Source: Bacteroidales bacterium (GTDB lineage: Bacteria > Bacteroidota > Bacteroidia > Bacteroidales > WCHB1-69). Taken from it: a DNA stretch of 7,283 nt. The DNA lies in the NCBI GenBank assembly GCA_012838875.1, contig DUOL01000074.1, positions 1-7,283 of the forward strand, written 5' to 3'. Below the pieces are notes generated by a model, which was not told the origin of the DNA, ran no database searches, and was given only the letters and a program-made list of their open reading frames with translations. Position numbers and translations under genes: made by a program. Position 1 is the stretch's first letter. Each line of letters begins with the position of its first letter. Below, in pieces: positions 6,531-7,283 of the stretch.

Positions 6531-6547
6531 ATGTTTTTTTGCGGTGG

Positions 6548-6555
6548 CAAAAATA
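6548..6555 (-). promoter_or_regulatory. -7 promoter box of the tRNA gene
   Basis: On the minus strand TATTTTTG followed by C is an exact TAnnTTTG match ending 17 bases before the first tRNA base, leaving a short 5' leader for RNase P to remove. A TTTG lies 24 bases upstream, farther than the usual 19-21, so the -33 element is uncertain. Confidence 0.55.
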
Positions 6556-6625
6556 CAAAAAAAAAACTATATTTCTATTCAAAAAAATGATTTTACAATT
6601 TTTAACTCTATTTTCATAAAATCTC

Positions 6626-6633
6626 TATTTTTG
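6626..6633 (+). promoter_or_regulatory. -7 promoter box of the exported-protein gene
   Basis: TATTTTTG followed by CG matches TAnnTTTG, 37 bases before the ATG at 6671. Transcription would start near 6639 with a leader of about 30 bases. The only -33 candidate, TTTA at 6601-6604, has one mismatch and a 21-base spacer. It is divergent from the tRNA promoter 70 bases away. Confidence 0.5.
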
Positions 6634-6670
6634 CGTTCTTATTTTGATAATAGTTATAGAATAGTTGTCA

Positions 6671-7283
6671 ATGATAAAAAGATTTTTAATTTTTTTGCTT
6701 CTCTTTTTTATCATTTTAACCTCTTTTGCACAATTTTCTTCCAGTATTAGAAAAGGTTCTGTTACCGTTTTAACTTCTTCTATCGTTTTAGATTCACTTT
6801 CTATTGTTCCTAATTCTTTGGTTCTTAACGGTATTAACACCTCTCAATTTACGGTTGATTATCTCTCCGCTACGCTTACCATTACCGATTCGCTTCTCAT
6901 AGGTAAAACTATCGAATATAGTTATCGTTGTTTTCAGTATAATTTCTCAAAAAAATATTCTCATAAACCGCTAACTCTGATTACTCCGCAAGTTCAGCAT
7001 TATGTACCTTACGTCATTAGCGATGGAGACGGTGCTATTTCGCAGCTTTTCTATGATCCTGCCCTACAAAGTAGCGGTTCGATTTCTCGTAAATTTTCTA
7101 TTGGAAATAATCAAGATTTTACTTTAAATTCAGCTTTAAATCTTCAGCTTGTCGGAGAACTTTCTGAGGATTTATCTATCGTGGCTAACATAACGGATAA
7201 AAATGTCCCCATTCAACCCGAAGGGAATAGTCGAATGATTCAGGATTTTAATAAGATTTTTCTACAACTTAATTATAAAAACA
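6671..7283 (+). CDS. Large exported Bacteroidota protein, N-terminal part (truncated by the window edge)
   Basis: The frame is open for 204 codons from the ATG and runs off the right edge with no stop, so the true length is unknown. Residues 1-20 form a clear signal peptide (MIKR, then a hydrophobic core, ending TSFA before Gln21). The mature part alternates polar and hydrophobic residues in beta-strand fashion. LDSLSIVPNSLVLNG (about 40-54) and YLSATLTI (about 64-71) suggest an early beta domain. Residues 135-201, containing SGSISRKFSIGNNQDF, LNLQLVGELSEDLSI and NVPIQPEGN, closely resemble, from memory, the N-terminus of a conserved family of large Bacteroidota outer-membrane or surface proteins of unknown function. 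Cys87 is not in a lipobox, so it is not a lipoprotein. Codons rich in third-position T throughout support real coding. The export call is strong; family and outer-membrane location are inference. Confidence 0.85.
   Translation, partial: MIKRFLIFLLLFFIILTSFAQFSSSIRKGSVTVLTSSIVLDSLSIVPNSLVLNGINTSQFTVDYLSATLTITDSLLIGKTIEYSYRCFQYNFSKKYSHKPLTLITPQVQHYVPYVISDGDGAISQLFYDPALQSSGSISRKFSIGNNQDFTLNSALNLQLVGELSEDLSIVANITDKNVPIQPEGNSRMIQDFNKIFLQLNYKN

Noticed and set aside
6544..6750. 68-codon plus-strand frame before and over the start of the exported-protein gene
   Set aside because: It overlaps both divergent promoter boxes and the signal-peptide region in another frame, with a low-complexity AT-driven sequence.
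6625..6840. 71-codon minus-strand frame over the start of the exported-protein gene
   Set aside because: It is antisense to the signal peptide and early mature region of a better-supported gene.
1..7283. CRISPR array, insertion sequence or toxin-antitoxin system
   Set aside because: No regularly spaced repeats, transposase motifs or toxin-antitoxin-like gene pairs were found on either strand.

Overview
The window looks like ordinary chromosomal DNA of a low-GC member of the Bacteroidota, probably Bacteroidales. The reasons are the family signatures of the proteins, AT-rich intergenic DNA, absence of clear Shine-Dalgarno sequences before the main genes, and repeated matches to the Bacteroidota sigma-ABfr -7 box (TAnnTTTG). 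These boxes are TATTTTTG before the first gene, TATCTTTG before parC, and TATTTTTG before both the tRNA and the last gene. The tRNA has no encoded CCA end.

Layout. Positions 1-292 hold no confident gene. The left edge carries a GGAGCTT/AAGCTCC inverted repeat with a T run, followed by a strikingly GC-rich block (69-129, about 74% GC by hand count) that may be a dispersed repeat or structured RNA. Positions 293-2593 encode a bifunctional class A penicillin-binding protein (PBP1A type) with intact glycosyltransferase and transpeptidase motifs. Fifteen bases later, 2609-3337 encodes a DPM1-like family 2 glycosyltransferase, probably co-transcribed. A new promoter lies just after that stop codon, followed by parC, the topoisomerase IV A subunit (3416-6157). 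Positions 6158-6456 are a 299-base AT-rich gap with several inverted repeats, a short direct repeat and a terminator-like hairpin. A tRNA with CAU anticodon (most likely elongator Met) lies on the minus strand at 6457-6530. Divergent from it, a signal-peptide-bearing protein starts at 6671 and runs off the right edge. From memory its N-terminal sequence resembles a family of large Bacteroidota-specific exported, beta-rich proteins.

How they work together. The PBP and the glycosyltransferase form an envelope-biogenesis pair: one polymerises and cross-links peptidoglycan, the other probably transfers a sugar, perhaps to a polyprenyl phosphate. ParC serves chromosome decatenation and has its own promoter. 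The tRNA and the exported protein are divergently transcribed from a 140-base spacer holding one promoter for each.

I see no CRISPR array, insertion sequence, toxin-antitoxin pair or evident new multi-gene system. The points most worth checking are the ParC C-terminal clamp-binding-like peptide, the Arg in the ParC quinolone pocket, the GC-rich element at the left, the exported protein at the right, and possible small ORFs and repeats between parC and the tRNA.
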